DNA of 64,000 nt from Oscillospiraceae bacterium (GTDB lineage: Bacteria; Bacillota; Clostridia; Oscillospirales; Ruminococcaceae), in NCBI GenBank assembly GCA_021200775.1, contig JAJQGB010000009.1:67773-131772 (forward strand), in the 5' to 3' direction. Below the pieces are notes generated by a model. That model had not been told where the DNA came from, did no database searches, and saw nothing but the letters and a program-made list of their open reading frames with translations. Position numbers and translations under genes: made by a program. Positions 23,337 to 33,524 of the stretch are shown here, piece after piece. How positions within the stretch are numbered: the first letter of the stretch is position 1; each line of letters begins with the position of its first letter.

Positions 23337-26300
23337 ATGAAATTAAGAAAAGTTTTATCTTTGTTCGTTGCTTTAGTGATGATGGTGCAGGTTCTGCCGT
23401 TGTCGCTCTTTGCGAATGAAGAGGCGGAAATGGTGGAGGAAATCTCCCAGTCTATCGAGACTGTGTCCGCTGGGACTACCGAGACTGTTTATGTCGATTC
23501 GTCATCGCTCGCCGACAACGACGAGCTGTTGGAGGGCTACATAGAACAGCTCTTCGGCATCAGTGACAACAGCGGCATCATGCTCGCCGCCACCTACACC
23601 GGCGAGGACGCCTTGTCCGGCGTGAATCTTGATGTCTATCAGCAACTGAAAACCGCCGTCGCCAGCATCGCTTCCGGTGCGACTTCGTCGACGGTTATCA
23701 CATTGAGCGTTGATTGCAACTGCTCCGATTTGGGAGTAGCGAACATCACCGACCAGGAATCGCTCAATACGGCATTTACGGCTTTCTACGAATCGCTTGA
23801 CTTGAGTCTTATTGTCGATTATCTTCTCAACGATTGCCCTTATGAGATGTATTGGTTCGATAAGACTGCGGGTGTAGGCGATGGTAGTGTAGGCGTCTCT
23901 GACTACTCTGCGGAAGGCTTTACAGCATATTTGATTTTACCATTCTATGTAGCGACAGCTTATCAGGGAGCCGACTCAACCACCGTCGATTCCTCAAAAG
24001 TCGCAGCCGCACAGACTGCTGTTGCATATGCTAAGTCTATAGTAGAAGGCTATGCAGGCACGGGTTGCTCTGACTTAGTGATGGTTACCGATTTCAAGAA
24101 GTTGATTTGCAATCTGGTTTCATACGAATATGACAATGACGTTGATTACGGCGACATCTGGCAGTTAGTCTATGTCTTCGACAAGGACACCTCCACGAAC
24201 GTCGTCTGTGAAGGCTACTCAAAAGCCTTCCAGTATCTCTGCGACCTGGCGGGAATCGACTGCATTACCGTCACCGGCACAATGTCCGGCGGCACCGGAG
24301 AAGGCGCCCACATGTGGAATATCGTCTATATCGACGGCGTCAACTACCTCGTCGACGTCACCAACAGTGACACCGGCTCAGTCGGTCAGGACGGCGGGCT
24401 CTTCATGGTCTGCGCCGACGACGCTGACGAAAGCAGTGCCACCGGCTATACCTTCACCGTAAATAACCAGACTATCACCTATGCCTACGACGCCGAAACC
24501 CTGGCAATGTATCCGGAGGATTACTTGATTCTTGGCGAGACCGACGCCGTCGGCACCCACAAGGTTTCCGTCTATGCAGATTGCACCTATGAAGTTGTCG
24601 CCTCCGCAAAGGCTGGCAAGGAAGTCACAATTACCTTTGCTCCTGACGACCCCACCGATAAGGTTTATTTGGCAATCGACAGCGTCATTGATTATGACAG
24701 CGAAGGCTATTCCAATTGGTGGGAAGAAATTTACTCCGGTATGTTCAGCGGTAGCTCATCCTATACTTATACATTCACTATGCCTGACTATGATGTTGAA
24801 ATATTCTTAATGGTTGGACAGTATACCTTTACAAACGTCACCAATAACCCAGACGCCGGTACGGCAGAAGCTGGCGATATACTTGCTGATGCCGGAGAAA
24901 CAGTTGAGGTTTATGTGCAGGTCTTCGATGGGTATGTCCTGTCAAGCCTGACTATCACCGACGCTAGTGGCAATTCTATTGAGTATTCGTTTGTTGAGAC
25001 CTACGTGTTTGAAGGCTACTATAATGGCAAAAACTACTACGAAGTCTACGATATCTACGAATTCACCATGCCGGCAAGCGATGTCACTATTACCGGTGTG
25101 TTTGCAGAAGAGAGTGCGGTTACCAAGTATGATATCACTGTCAGCAATGACAACCACTGCACAGCTGATGTAGTAAGCTCTGCCGCAGAGGGTGAGACGG
25201 TTACCATAACCCTAACTCCCGATACAGGTTACAATTACGCTTGGTTGTATATTCAGACTGTCACCGGCTATGACAACGAAGGCACAGCTGTTGAATTTGG
25301 TGTTCTTGACGAAATTCTTTTGGATAGCACTTCCGGCTGGACATACACCTTCACTATGCCGGCTAATGAACTTATTATCTACGTGTTCGACGGACAGTAT
25401 ACCGTAACTACGACGACAGAAAAGTCAGAAGCAGGCGGAGTTACCCTTTCTACTCCGATAGCTGAAGAGGGTGAAAACTACTCCTTCATGGCATATGTTT
25501 ATGATGGCTATACACTATCTGATGTATCTGTAGTTGACGCAAACAATAACGAAATCGAGATTACCCTCGACGAGGATTATCCCTACTCTGACGGTTCGAC
25601 CACGAGCTACATGTATACGTTCACAATGCCAGCCAGCGATGTGACTATTTCTGCTGTATTTGAGGAAATCCCGACATATTCAGTAACCCTTAGCAGCACA
25701 ATCACAAACGGCACAGCGTCTGTTGACAAGACTTCTGCCGCAGAAGGCGAAACAGTTACAATAACCGTTACACCTGACGCCGGATATGAAGTTTACTTGA
25801 ACATCACAAGTGCTACTACTTACTTGCCATACACCTATACCGATAATGGCGACGGAACTTATAGTTTCATAATGCCAGCTGACGATGTTAATGTGAACAT
25901 TGGTATCGGAAAGTATTATATATCTAGCGACTGGGATTGGACTTATGGCAATTTGATTTGGTACGTTAGCTATTGGGACGATGAATCCAGCATTTATGTC
26001 TCAAAGAGCGGCATCTATGATGAAGGCGACATTGTAACCGTAAATGTCAGTGTTGGTCTGGACTACCTGTCAGTGTACGATGTTTCAGGACTGAAGGTTA
26101 TTGACGCAAGCGGAAACGAGGTTGAAGCTACTCTAGTAACTACCGGAACAGCAACCTGGCTTGATGCAAATGGTAACTCTTTAGGAGAAGGACCTTATTA
26201 CAGCTACCAGTTCACCATGCCCGCAAGCGATGTAACCATTTCTGCTGTGCTTGAAGAAATAAGCACAACCGGAGATTATACAATCACTGTCGACGCTGAT

Positions 26301-29300
26301 GATGGTTGCACATACGATATTGTCAGCTCAGCGAACGAGGGCGATACGGTTACTTTAACCATCACACCTACTGGGGACAACAAGATAATTGACTTGTGGA
26401 TTTTTGAGATTACTCAGTACGACAGCAACGGCAATGTCACAGGCATGAGCAATTTTGATTATCAAAGATTCGAGGGTGAAGCGTCTTACACTTATACCTT
26501 CACTATGCCGGGCGCAGATTTAGACTTCAATTTTGTAGTCGGGCAATATAAATTGACTTGGTACACAGAAGGGTACACAGAAGGTGATGGACGGGTCGCT
26601 ACCAGCGTTTCGCTTGCTGATGAGGGAGACATTGTCGAAGTTAATGTACGGTTCTATGGGGATTGTGAGTTATCGTCGCTTACAGCGGTTGATTCAAACA
26701 ACAACCCTGTTACCCTGACCCTTAAAGAAAGTACTGTGTATGACGATGCATACGTCAATGGTGAAAAAGTTGACACTATGACAATACAGGTGTACGAATT
26801 GACTATGCCTGCGGGAGATGTTGCCATCACCGGATTATTTGCAAAATCTCACACCCACACCCTAGTCAAGACCGAAGCGAAGGACGCTACCTGCGACACA
26901 GATGGCAATATCGAGTACTGGTACTGCGCAGAGTGCGATAGCTACTTCTCCGACGAGGACGGCACTACTGAAATCACATTGGCTGAAACTGTTGCCCCGG
27001 CAACCGGACATACCGAAGACGAAGCTGTAATCGAGAACGAAGTTGCGGCAACCTGCACGGTTGATGGTTTTTACGACACTGTCGTATATTGCAAAACTTG
27101 CGGCGAGGAGCTTTCAAGAGTAACAACCACCGTTCCGGCAACCGGTCATACTTTGGGCGAGCCCGAATTTACCTGGAATTGGTCGGAGACGGAACAGACC
27201 TACACCGCAACCGCCAAGTTCACCTGCACAGTATGTGGCGAGACTGAAACCCAGACAGCGCTGGTTACCTCTGTAAAAACAGCGGCGACCTGCACTGATA
27301 CGGGAAGCATAGTTTACACTGCCACTGTCGACATGGGCGGCACGCCTTACACTGAGACAAAGACAGTAGAGCTTCCGATAACTTCTCACACGGAAGGCGA
27401 AGCAGTCACTGAAAACGTAGTAGAGGCTACTTGCACGACTGATGGCTCCTACGACTCTGTAATTTACTGCTCAGTCTGTGGAGAAGAGATTTCGCATGAG
27501 ACGATTACAGTTCCGGCAACCGGACACGACTATGAACTGACTTACACCGACCCGGATACCGGCGACAAGACATATGTCTGCTCGGTTTGCGGAGACACGC
27601 TGGTTATCAAGGGCACAGGAACGCTGACTATCGGTTGCACAACCTATGAGGTTGGTTATTCCGAAGATATGCTGTTCTTCACTTCCGGCAACTGGTCAAG
27701 TTACAAACTTGATGGAGGAAGCTCCTTCCTTCAGACTCTTGCTCAGGAAGGCGCAGTCCTTGCGATTACAAGAAGTGCCCCGAGCGGAGTTACTTCCCAT
27801 AGTTCAACAACTTATGAGAAATTCGTCCTGTCTGACTCCTGGTATTCGTTGAACCCATACCTCCAGCTCGGCACTGCGGGTACTACATCTGCTGACGAGC
27901 CCACTCAGGGAATAATCGACTGTATTTCCGATGACGGTCTGACGGTTCTCTACGACGCCGAGGAAGTCTATGCGGCATATGTCGCCGCTGGCGGACTTAC
28001 CGGCGGAGATCCGATGATTGTTTCCAACACATCGGCAGACGGCGTTTACAAGATAACGAACATAACCGTATATCTCCCCGACACCGTTATCCACACCTGG
28101 GGTGAAGGCGTTGTAACCACCGAAGCCACCTGCACCGAAGACGGCGTCAAGACCTACACCTGCACCGTTTGTGGCGAGACCAAGACCGAGACTATCCCGG
28201 CTACCGGACATTCAACCGAGATTCAGAACGCTGTTGATGCCACCTGCACGACTGACGGCTACACCGGCGATGAAGTCTGCACCATCTGCGGCGAGACAGT
28301 AACCTCCGGCGAGATAATCCCCGCAACCGGACATACCTACGGCGAGCCCGTTTTCACTTGGATTACCAATAACACTGCTATTGCGACCGTTACATGCTCC
28401 GTTTGCGGCGATGAACAGGAGCTTACCTGCACCGTGACGAGCAAGACCACTTCTTCGACCTGCAGTGCCGACGGCGAGATTGTCTACACTGCGACTGTTG
28501 AGTTTAACGGCACCACCTACACCGACACCAACACCGTTGTTCTGAACGCCACCGGTCACAATTTCGGCAGTGAAACTGCTGAGTTCAACATCACCGTTCC
28601 TGCATATGTACTTTATGGCTATGCGACGGCTGGAGAATCATTCGAGATAACTCTTCCGAGCAGTCTCTCTGACGACGTTACACTTCCCGTTACATACTTG
28701 CTTACCGTAAACGGCGCAACCGTCACCCTGAAGGGCTCGGACGGCACCGGAAGCGGAACTTACACCCAGACAGTTGAAGTCGGCACATTCGGCAGAGATT
28801 ACTCTGAGATTGCAGGCGCAAACGCAATGATTCCGCAGAGTTTAGCAGTGAGTGCAACAGACGACATCATCATAACCGCCATCGTTGATTGCAGTGCTTA
28901 TGCAAGCGACCAGACGATTGCGGCAAGTGCAGTTGACGGCGTCAGCGTTACCTACATTGACGTTAGCGGCGGCACCGCCACCGTTACCACCAGCGATATG
29001 ACAATCACAAAGACCTACGAAGGCGCAGATATCACCTGGGCTTGGTCTGAGGATAACAGCTCGGCGACGGCGACCTTCAAGTGCCTGAACGATTCAAATC
29101 ATACTGAAGTAGTTGCCGCAACGATTACTTCTTCCACTACCGACGCCACTTGCGACGAAGCCGGAGAGACAGTCTACACTGCAACGGCTACTTTGGACGG
29201 CATCACCTACACTACTACAAAGACAGTAGCCATCGACGCTACCGGTCATACTTGGGGCGAGCCCGAATTTACCTGGAATTGGTCGGAGACGGAACAGACC

Positions 29301-31259
29301 TACACCGTAACCGCCAAGTTCACCTGCACGGTTTGTGACGAGACTGAAACCCAGCCAGCGCTTGTTACCTCTGTAAAAACAGCGGCGACCTGCACTGCGG
29401 CGGGAAGCATAGTTTACACTGCCACTGTCGACATGGACAGCACGCCTTACACTGAGACAAAGACAGTAGAGCTTCCGATTATTCCTCATACCGAGGGCAA
29501 TCCTGTCACCGAGAATAGCGTCGCCGCAACATGCACGACTGACGGCTCTTACGACACGGTAGTTTACTGCTCAACTTGCGGAGCGGAGCTTTCAAGAGAG
29601 ACAACCGTCGTTCCGGCGTTTGGACACACCGAGGGCGAGTCGGTCATTGAGAATAACGTCGCCGCAACCTGCACAACTGACGGCTCTTACGACACCGTCA
29701 CCTACTGCACAACTTGTGGAGAAGAGCTTTCGAGAACAACAACCACAGTTCCGGCGTTTGGACACAAGTACGGCGAGCCTACATTCACCTGGGCTGAGGA
29801 TTACACCGCCGCAACCGCAACATTCGTCTGCGAGAACGATGAGACCCATGTCCTGGAGGTCGAGGCTGAGGTAACTTCTGCAACGACAGCCGCTACCTGC
29901 GAGGCGGACGGCTCCACCGTTTACACCGCAACTGTCACCCTGGGCGACAACACCTACACCGACGAGAAGACCGACGCCGTAACCGAGGCTCTCGGACATA
30001 GCTACAAGCTTACAAGCTGGACCTGGGCGGCGGACTATAGCTCGGCAACTGCATTGTTCACCTGCGAACACGACAGCACTCATGTCGAGGAAGTCACTGC
30101 TTCGCTGACAAGTGAAGAAACAGCGGCAACCGAAACCAGCTACGGCAAGACGACATATACCGCAACCGTCACCTTCGACGGCGTCACCTACACCTCCACA
30201 CAGGTAGACCTTGACGACAGCGTCGTAATGGATGAAGAATGCAACGTATATGATGTTGAAGTAGAAAATGTTGGAACAAAAATTGATACTTCCAATAACG
30301 AAGCAACAATCGCAATTCAGGCTGGCGACACCTATATTGAGATTAATTACGACACCAATACGGATACCGAAATATCAGTCACCATCACGACCGGCGGCGT
30401 ATCTTACGAGTTCAAAATCACTGTAAGCAGTTCCAAGAAGTCAAGCATGATTGCTGTAGCAGATATAGTCGCAGAAGCCGAAGCGGAAGGCACGATCTTA
30501 GACCTTAACAGCTTCGAGTCGCTGACTATCACCAGCACCAGCGCAACAGTCGGAACAGTCAACCTTGTCAGCAGTACCGGAAACTCCGAGCACAGCTACT
30601 ATGTGGTTGATAGAGATGAACCTTCTTGCACTGAACCCGGCACTATATACTACGAGTGCTCTACATGCGGTGATACACATACTGAACCCATCCCAGCTAC
30701 TGGACACACCGAGGGCGAATCGGTCATCGAGAACAGAGTTGAGGCTACCCGCACAACTGCCGGTTCCTACGACTTGGTTACCTACTGCTCAGTTTGCGGA
30801 GCAGAGATTTCGAGAGAGACGGTTGTCATTCCCGCAACCGGTGTCGATATGACGACCATCTGGCTGAGAACACCGGCTAACTACTCCGCACTTAACGAAG
30901 TAATTGCAAGAGCCAGCGCCCTGAATCCGGACGATTACACGAACTTCGATACCGTCACAGAGGCGATTAACGCAGTCAACTGGAACCTCAATGTTCTGAG
31001 CCAGTCCACGGTTGACGGTTACGTCAAGGCGATTGAGAATGCGATTGCCGGACTCATCCCCACCGGTCTCACGGTTGAAGAAATCGAGATTGAAGAGCCG
31101 ATTGAGGACACAAACTCAGATTCCGAGCCTGATGACGAGCCGGAAACTCTTGAAGTGAGCGACCCCGAGCCGGACTCCAACCCGACCACCGGCATTGCCC
31201 TTTCCCTCCTCCCGATGGCACTTGCCGCCCTTGCGGCAACAGTGGGGAAGAGGAGATAA
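23337..31259 (+). CDS. Giant wall-anchored repeat protein with transglutaminase-like domain
   Basis: A 2640-residue secreted protein. Signal peptide at about 1-26 (LSLFVALVMMVQVLPLSLFA). A transglutaminase-like cysteine protease fold at about 210-370 shows Cys291 (VVCEGYSKAF), His325 (GAHMWNIVYIDG) and Asp340 (YLVDVTNSD). Eight beta-repeats ending in (Y)(T/S)F(T/I)MP-x-x-D follow at about 390-1160. From about 1165 to 2500 comes a long array of cysteine-pair repeats (ATCTTDGSYDTVVYCSTCG... PATGHTEG) mixed with TWNWSE...TATFxC modules. A FIVAR-like helical segment lies at about 2515-2575, then an acidic stalk. It ends NPTTG (from residue 2615), a hydrophobic stretch and KRR, a sortase-type sorting signal. 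It probably acts as an adhesin or surface enzyme. Confidence 0.9.
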   Translation: MKLRKVLSLFVALVMMVQVLPLSLFANEEAEMVEEISQSIETVSAGTTETVYVDSSSLADNDELLEGYIEQLFGISDNSGIMLAATYTGEDALSGVNLDVYQQLKTAVASIASGATSSTVITLSVDCNCSDLGVANITDQESLNTAFTAFYESLDLSLIVDYLLNDCPYEMYWFDKTAGVGDGSVGVSDYSAEGFTAYLILPFYVATAYQGADSTTVDSSKVAAAQTAVAYAKSIVEGYAGTGCSDLVMVTDFKKLICNLVSYEYDNDVDYGDIWQLVYVFDKDTSTNVVCEGYSKAFQYLCDLAGIDCITVTGTMSGGTGEGAHMWNIVYIDGVNYLVDVTNSDTGSVGQDGGLFMVCADDADESSATGYTFTVNNQTITYAYDAETLAMYPEDYLILGETDAVGTHKVSVYADCTYEVVASAKAGKEVTITFAPDDPTDKVYLAIDSVIDYDSEGYSNWWEEIYSGMFSGSSSYTYTFTMPDYDVEIFLMVGQYTFTNVTNNPDAGTAEAGDILADAGETVEVYVQVFDGYVLSSLTITDASGNSIEYSFVETYVFEGYYNGKNYYEVYDIYEFTMPASDVTITGVFAEESAVTKYDITVSNDNHCTADVVSSAAEGETVTITLTPDTGYNYAWLYIQTVTGYDNEGTAVEFGVLDEILLDSTSGWTYTFTMPANELIIYVFDGQYTVTTTTEKSEAGGVTLSTPIAEEGENYSFMAYVYDGYTLSDVSVVDANNNEIEITLDEDYPYSDGSTTSYMYTFTMPASDVTISAVFEEIPTYSVTLSSTITNGTASVDKTSAAEGETVTITVTPDAGYEVYLNITSATTYLPYTYTDNGDGTYSFIMPADDVNVNIGIGKYYISSDWDWTYGNLIWYVSYWDDESSIYVSKSGIYDEGDIVTVNVSVGLDYLSVYDVSGLKVIDASGNEVEATLVTTGTATWLDANGNSLGEGPYYSYQFTMPASDVTISAVLEEISTTGDYTITVDADDGCTYDIVSSANEGDTVTLTITPTGDNKIIDLWIFEITQYDSNGNVTGMSNFDYQRFEGEASYTYTFTMPGADLDFNFVVGQYKLTWYTEGYTEGDGRVATSVSLADEGDIVEVNVRFYGDCELSSLTAVDSNNNPVTLTLKESTVYDDAYVNGEKVDTMTIQVYELTMPAGDVAITGLFAKSHTHTLVKTEAKDATCDTDGNIEYWYCAECDSYFSDEDGTTEITLAETVAPATGHTEDEAVIENEVAATCTVDGFYDTVVYCKTCGEELSRVTTTVPATGHTLGEPEFTWNWSETEQTYTATAKFTCTVCGETETQTALVTSVKTAATCTDTGSIVYTATVDMGGTPYTETKTVELPITSHTEGEAVTENVVEATCTTDGSYDSVIYCSVCGEEISHETITVPATGHDYELTYTDPDTGDKTYVCSVCGDTLVIKGTGTLTIGCTTYEVGYSEDMLFFTSGNWSSYKLDGGSSFLQTLAQEGAVLAITRSAPSGVTSHSSTTYEKFVLSDSWYSLNPYLQLGTAGTTSADEPTQGIIDCISDDGLTVLYDAEEVYAAYVAAGGLTGGDPMIVSNTSADGVYKITNITVYLPDTVIHTWGEGVVTTEATCTEDGVKTYTCTVCGETKTETIPATGHSTEIQNAVDATCTTDGYTGDEVCTICGETVTSGEIIPATGHTYGEPVFTWITNNTAIATVTCSVCGDEQELTCTVTSKTTSSTCSADGEIVYTATVEFNGTTYTDTNTVVLNATGHNFGSETAEFNITVPAYVLYGYATAGESFEITLPSSLSDDVTLPVTYLLTVNGATVTLKGSDGTGSGTYTQTVEVGTFGRDYSEIAGANAMIPQSLAVSATDDIIITAIVDCSAYASDQTIAASAVDGVSVTYIDVSGGTATVTTSDMTITKTYEGADITWAWSEDNSSATATFKCLNDSNHTEVVAATITSSTTDATCDEAGETVYTATATLDGITYTTTKTVAIDATGHTWGEPEFTWNWSETEQTYTVTAKFTCTVCDETETQPALVTSVKTAATCTAAGSIVYTATVDMDSTPYTETKTVELPIIPHTEGNPVTENSVAATCTTDGSYDTVVYCSTCGAELSRETTVVPAFGHTEGESVIENNVAATCTTDGSYDTVTYCTTCGEELSRTTTTVPAFGHKYGEPTFTWAEDYTAATATFVCENDETHVLEVEAEVTSATTAATCEADGSTVYTATVTLGDNTYTDEKTDAVTEALGHSYKLTSWTWAADYSSATALFTCEHDSTHVEEVTASLTSEETAATETSYGKTTYTATVTFDGVTYTSTQVDLDDSVVMDEECNVYDVEVENVGTKIDTSNNEATIAIQAGDTYIEINYDTNTDTEISVTITTGGVSYEFKITVSSSKKSSMIAVADIVAEAEAEGTILDLNSFESLTITSTSATVGTVNLVSSTGNSEHSYYVVDRDEPSCTEPGTIYYECSTCGDTHTEPIPATGHTEGESVIENRVEATRTTAGSYDLVTYCSVCGAEISRETVVIPATGVDMTTIWLRTPANYSALNEVIARASALNPDDYTNFDTVTEAINAVNWNLNVLSQSTVDGYVKAIENAIAGLIPTGLTVEEIEIEEPIEDTNSDSEPDDEPETLEVSDPEPDSNPTTGIALSLLPMALAALAATVGKRR
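27141..27379 (+). repeat. Internal duplication in the giant protein, copy 1
   Basis: This 239-bp stretch is nearly identical to 29241-29479, exactly 2100 bp (700 codons) downstream. Differences are scattered single or clustered bases, many changing residues (for example GETETQT against DETETQP). Confidence 0.85.
29241..29479 (+). repeat. Internal duplication in the giant protein, copy 2
   Basis: Second copy of the 239-bp stretch at 27141-27379, starting ACCGGTCATACTTGGGGCGA and ending AGAGCTTCCGAT. Same frame in both copies. Confidence 0.85.
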
Positions 31260-31273
31260 AGAAATAATCCCAT

Positions 31274-31315
31274 CCGAAAAATGCCTGCTGAGGATTAAAA
31301 CCCTCAGCAGGCATT
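31274..31315. terminator. Strong hairpin after the giant protein gene
   Basis: AATGCCTGCTGAGG / CCTCAGCAGGCATT (31280-31293, 31302-31315), 14 bp perfect. The plus-strand tail is only ATTG; the T-tract (GCATTTTTCGG) lies on the minus side. It still probably ends the surface protein transcript, though release on the plus strand may be weak. Confidence 0.65.
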
Positions 31316-31316
31316 A

Positions 31317-31345
31317 TTGACACATTTCGATTTTAGGATTATAAT
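31317..31345 (+). promoter_or_regulatory. Consensus promoter of the DNA methyltransferase gene
   Basis: TTGACA (31317-31322), 17 bp, TATAAT (31340-31345): a perfect consensus, directly beside the preceding hairpin. Confidence 0.85.
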
Positions 31346-31395
31346 AAATATTACGATATTCAGACATACAGCCATTGCCGAAGGAGCACAGAACA

Positions 31396-32313
31396 ATGGA
31401 GTTAAATAGGATATACAATCAGGACTGCATCGACGGTATGCACGATTTAGTCGGCGATGAAAGCGTCGATTTGATTATAGCCGACCCGCCGTATTTCAAG
31501 GTTATCGGCGAAAAGTGGGACTATATGTGGCGGACGGAGGAGGACTATCTTGAATGGTCTGAAAAATGGATTTCAGAAGCGGCTCGCACTTTGCGAAAAG
31601 GCGGTTCTTTTTATATCTTTGGCTATTTCAGAATGTTAAGCAGACTTTTGCCGATTCTTGAAAAAGCGGGGCTGGAACTCAGACAGCAGATAATAGTCAA
31701 CAAAGGGATGCAAGCCGCCTCGGGCAGGGCGACAAAGGGCTACCGAATGTTCCCGAATGTCACCGAGAGCATATTGTTTCTGTATAAAGACCCGAAGCCT
31801 TTTGCAAAAGAGCTGTTGAAAAAGCGGCAGAAAGAGCTTGGGCTGTCCGCAAAGGAGATAAACGAGCGATTGGGAGTTAAATCGAACGGTGGGGGAATGT
31901 GGAGTATATACACCGGCAAAAACGTCTGCAAACAGCTCCCGACAGAAGAGGTGTGGGTGAAGCTACAAGAAATCCTACAATTCGACCTGCCGTACTCGAA
32001 AATAAGCCAGACTTTTAATGCCACACTCGGGCTGACCGACGTGTGGGATGACGTGAATTTCTACAGTGAAGAGCGCTACCATCCGACGCAGAAGCCTCAG
32101 AAGCTGATAGAAAGGCTGGTGCTCGCAAGCAGTAACGAGAACGATATTGTTCTCGACCCGTTTATCGGTGGAGGTTCAACTGCGGTCGCCTGCATTGCAA
32201 ATAACCGCCACTATATCGGCTTTGAAATAGACAGCGGTTACTACGATAAGGCTTCAGACAGAATCTTCTATGAACAGACGAATTTGCTACATAGAGCACA
32301 GGTGAATGGGTAA
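31396..32313 (+). CDS. Type II DNA methyltransferase (N6/N4, beta class)
   Basis: A 305-residue DNA methyltransferase. The start at 31396 lies 9 nt after AAGGAG; a TTG codon upstream is less likely. The catalytic motif DPPY is at residues 30-33, ahead of the SAM-binding DPFIGGGSTAVA (from residue 254), so it belongs to the beta class, with the target-recognition region between. DPPY favours adenine-N6, though cytosine-N4 enzymes can share it. It converges with a restriction endonuclease gene only 8 bp away, and a controller gene sits behind that, so it should protect the host from that enzyme. Confidence 0.93.
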   Translation: MELNRIYNQDCIDGMHDLVGDESVDLIIADPPYFKVIGEKWDYMWRTEEDYLEWSEKWISEAARTLRKGGSFYIFGYFRMLSRLLPILEKAGLELRQQIIVNKGMQAASGRATKGYRMFPNVTESILFLYKDPKPFAKELLKKRQKELGLSAKEINERLGVKSNGGGMWSIYTGKNVCKQLPTEEVWVKLQEILQFDLPYSKISQTFNATLGLTDVWDDVNFYSEERYHPTQKPQKLIERLVLASSNENDIVLDPFIGGGSTAVACIANNRHYIGFEIDSGYYDKASDRIFYEQTNLLHRAQVNG

Positions 32314-32321
32314 GCTCCCTG

Positions 32322-33296
32322 CTAATCCAACTCGCTGAAATGCCTTTTTATCGACTCGGGTATTCTGTTTTTGTGCGGCAGAATCAGCGGAAGATATACT
32401 TCATCGGCAAAGGCGTCGCATAAAACGTCGTTATCTATCCGCTTTTCATGCCTTATTCGCTCCAGCGCATTAAGACAGTCCGGCTTGGAAAGTCGCCCGA
32501 CATCCTCACCAGGAGAAAAACGGCGGATTATATTTTTGACGGCAGTCTCGGTGATGGTTGTAGCTCTTGCATAATCGGCAAGATTTTTCAACGGGTCCTT
32601 CACGCAGTTGCCCAGCGAAGGAAAAACGATGGTATGTATTGTGTCGTCAGAGTCGATAATCGACCTATAGATGAGAGTCGGTTTGGTAAGGGCGAATTTG
32701 AATTCGTGCGGCCACATGTTGAACGGTGCGTGCGATTTTGAGGTCGCTCGTATGTTCAGATAATAGTCAACCATGCAGAAGGCGAAGCCTTTTTCTTTGG
32801 GATTGACCTCCCAGATTGATGCAACTATATTGTGATTTACGGGACTTTTCGGCTCTTCAAGCTCAAATAAGACGAAGTAATATCTTGTCGGCTCTATAAC
32901 CTTTTCAAATTCATCGTCATTTCGCAGAGAAATAAGCCATTTTGAGTCGTCTTTGCGATTTATGTCAGTTGACCCACAAGCGGCACACGCCGTTTCAAGG
33001 CTTGATACCACCGCACCACATCTGTTACAGGCGCCTAATTGGTCGACCTTGTAGCAGGTTTTTATTTCGCCGTAGAAGCTTTCACCCATAATCAGGTCGT
33101 AGCCTCTTGCGCCGGACTTTCCTCCGGGATATCCGGTAACGACGCTGACGAGGTGTTGCCCGACATAGCCCATTCGGGCTTGCGGAGTCTGGCAGGTGAT
33201 TTTCGACCAACGGTTTACCTTCGCCCTCAGGTCTATATACAAATCCTTAATGAGTGCCTCCGACGCCTCCACAGTTCCAAGCATATAATCCGGCAT
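32322..33296 (-). CDS. MamI-like type II restriction endonuclease
   Basis: A 324-residue protein. It shows a PD-(D/E)XK core (D67 of YDLI, then E77-x-K79 in GEIKTC, after RMGYVGQHLVSVVTG and GGKSGARG), followed by a four-cysteine zinc knuckle (C-X2-C-X10-C-X2-C at about 90-107) and DDSKWLIS. This order matches the MamI endonuclease family as I remember it; that family cuts GATNNNNATC, but the specificity here is untested. I chose the ATG at 33296 because it stands 7 nt from GGAGG, better than the ATG two codons earlier. It converges with the methyltransferase and follows the controller gene almost without a gap. Confidence 0.8.
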   Translation of the reverse strand: MPDYMLGTVEASEALIKDLYIDLRAKVNRWSKITCQTPQARMGYVGQHLVSVVTGYPGGKSGARGYDLIMGESFYGEIKTCYKVDQLGACNRCGAVVSSLETACAACGSTDINRKDDSKWLISLRNDDEFEKVIEPTRYYFVLFELEEPKSPVNHNIVASIWEVNPKEKGFAFCMVDYYLNIRATSKSHAPFNMWPHEFKFALTKPTLIYRSIIDSDDTIHTIVFPSLGNCVKDPLKNLADYARATTITETAVKNIIRRFSPGEDVGRLSKPDCLNALERIRHEKRIDNDVLCDAFADEVYLPLILPHKNRIPESIKRHFSELD

Positions 33297-33298
33297 AT

Positions 33299-33508
33299 TC
33301 ATTCCTCCAAAAACAGTTTGTAAGTTTCGATTCCGAGCGCATCAGCAATTCGCTGTATGTTTTCGAGGGAAATGCTCCGACGGTAGCACTCAATCGCACT
33401 TATGTAGGTGCGGTGCATACCGCATTTTGCCGCAAAGGCTTCCTGCGACAAGCCAGCCGCCTTGCGATATTTCTTCAGATTGGTTCCGAATACTTTTATA
33501 ATGTCCAT
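33299..33508 (-). CDS. Restriction-modification controller protein (XRE family)
   Basis: A 69-residue single-domain helix-turn-helix protein. The sequence LKKYRKAAGLSQEAFAAKCG, then MHRTYISAIECYRRSISLENIQRIADALGI, is the pattern of C-proteins of type II systems. C-proteins bind near their own promoter and delay endonuclease synthesis until methylation is complete. GGGAGG lies 8 nt before the ATG. Its stop is 2 nt from the endonuclease ATG, so both are on one mRNA. Confidence 0.88.
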   Translation of the reverse strand: MDIIKVFGTNLKKYRKAAGLSQEAFAAKCGMHRTYISAIECYRRSISLENIQRIADALGIETYKLFLEE

Positions 33509-33524
33509 AACAAAGCCTCCCTTG

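Noticed and set aside
31274..31315. Perfect terminator for the giant protein gene
   Set aside because: The stem is strong but the T-tract is on the minus side, so it is annotated only as a probable terminator.
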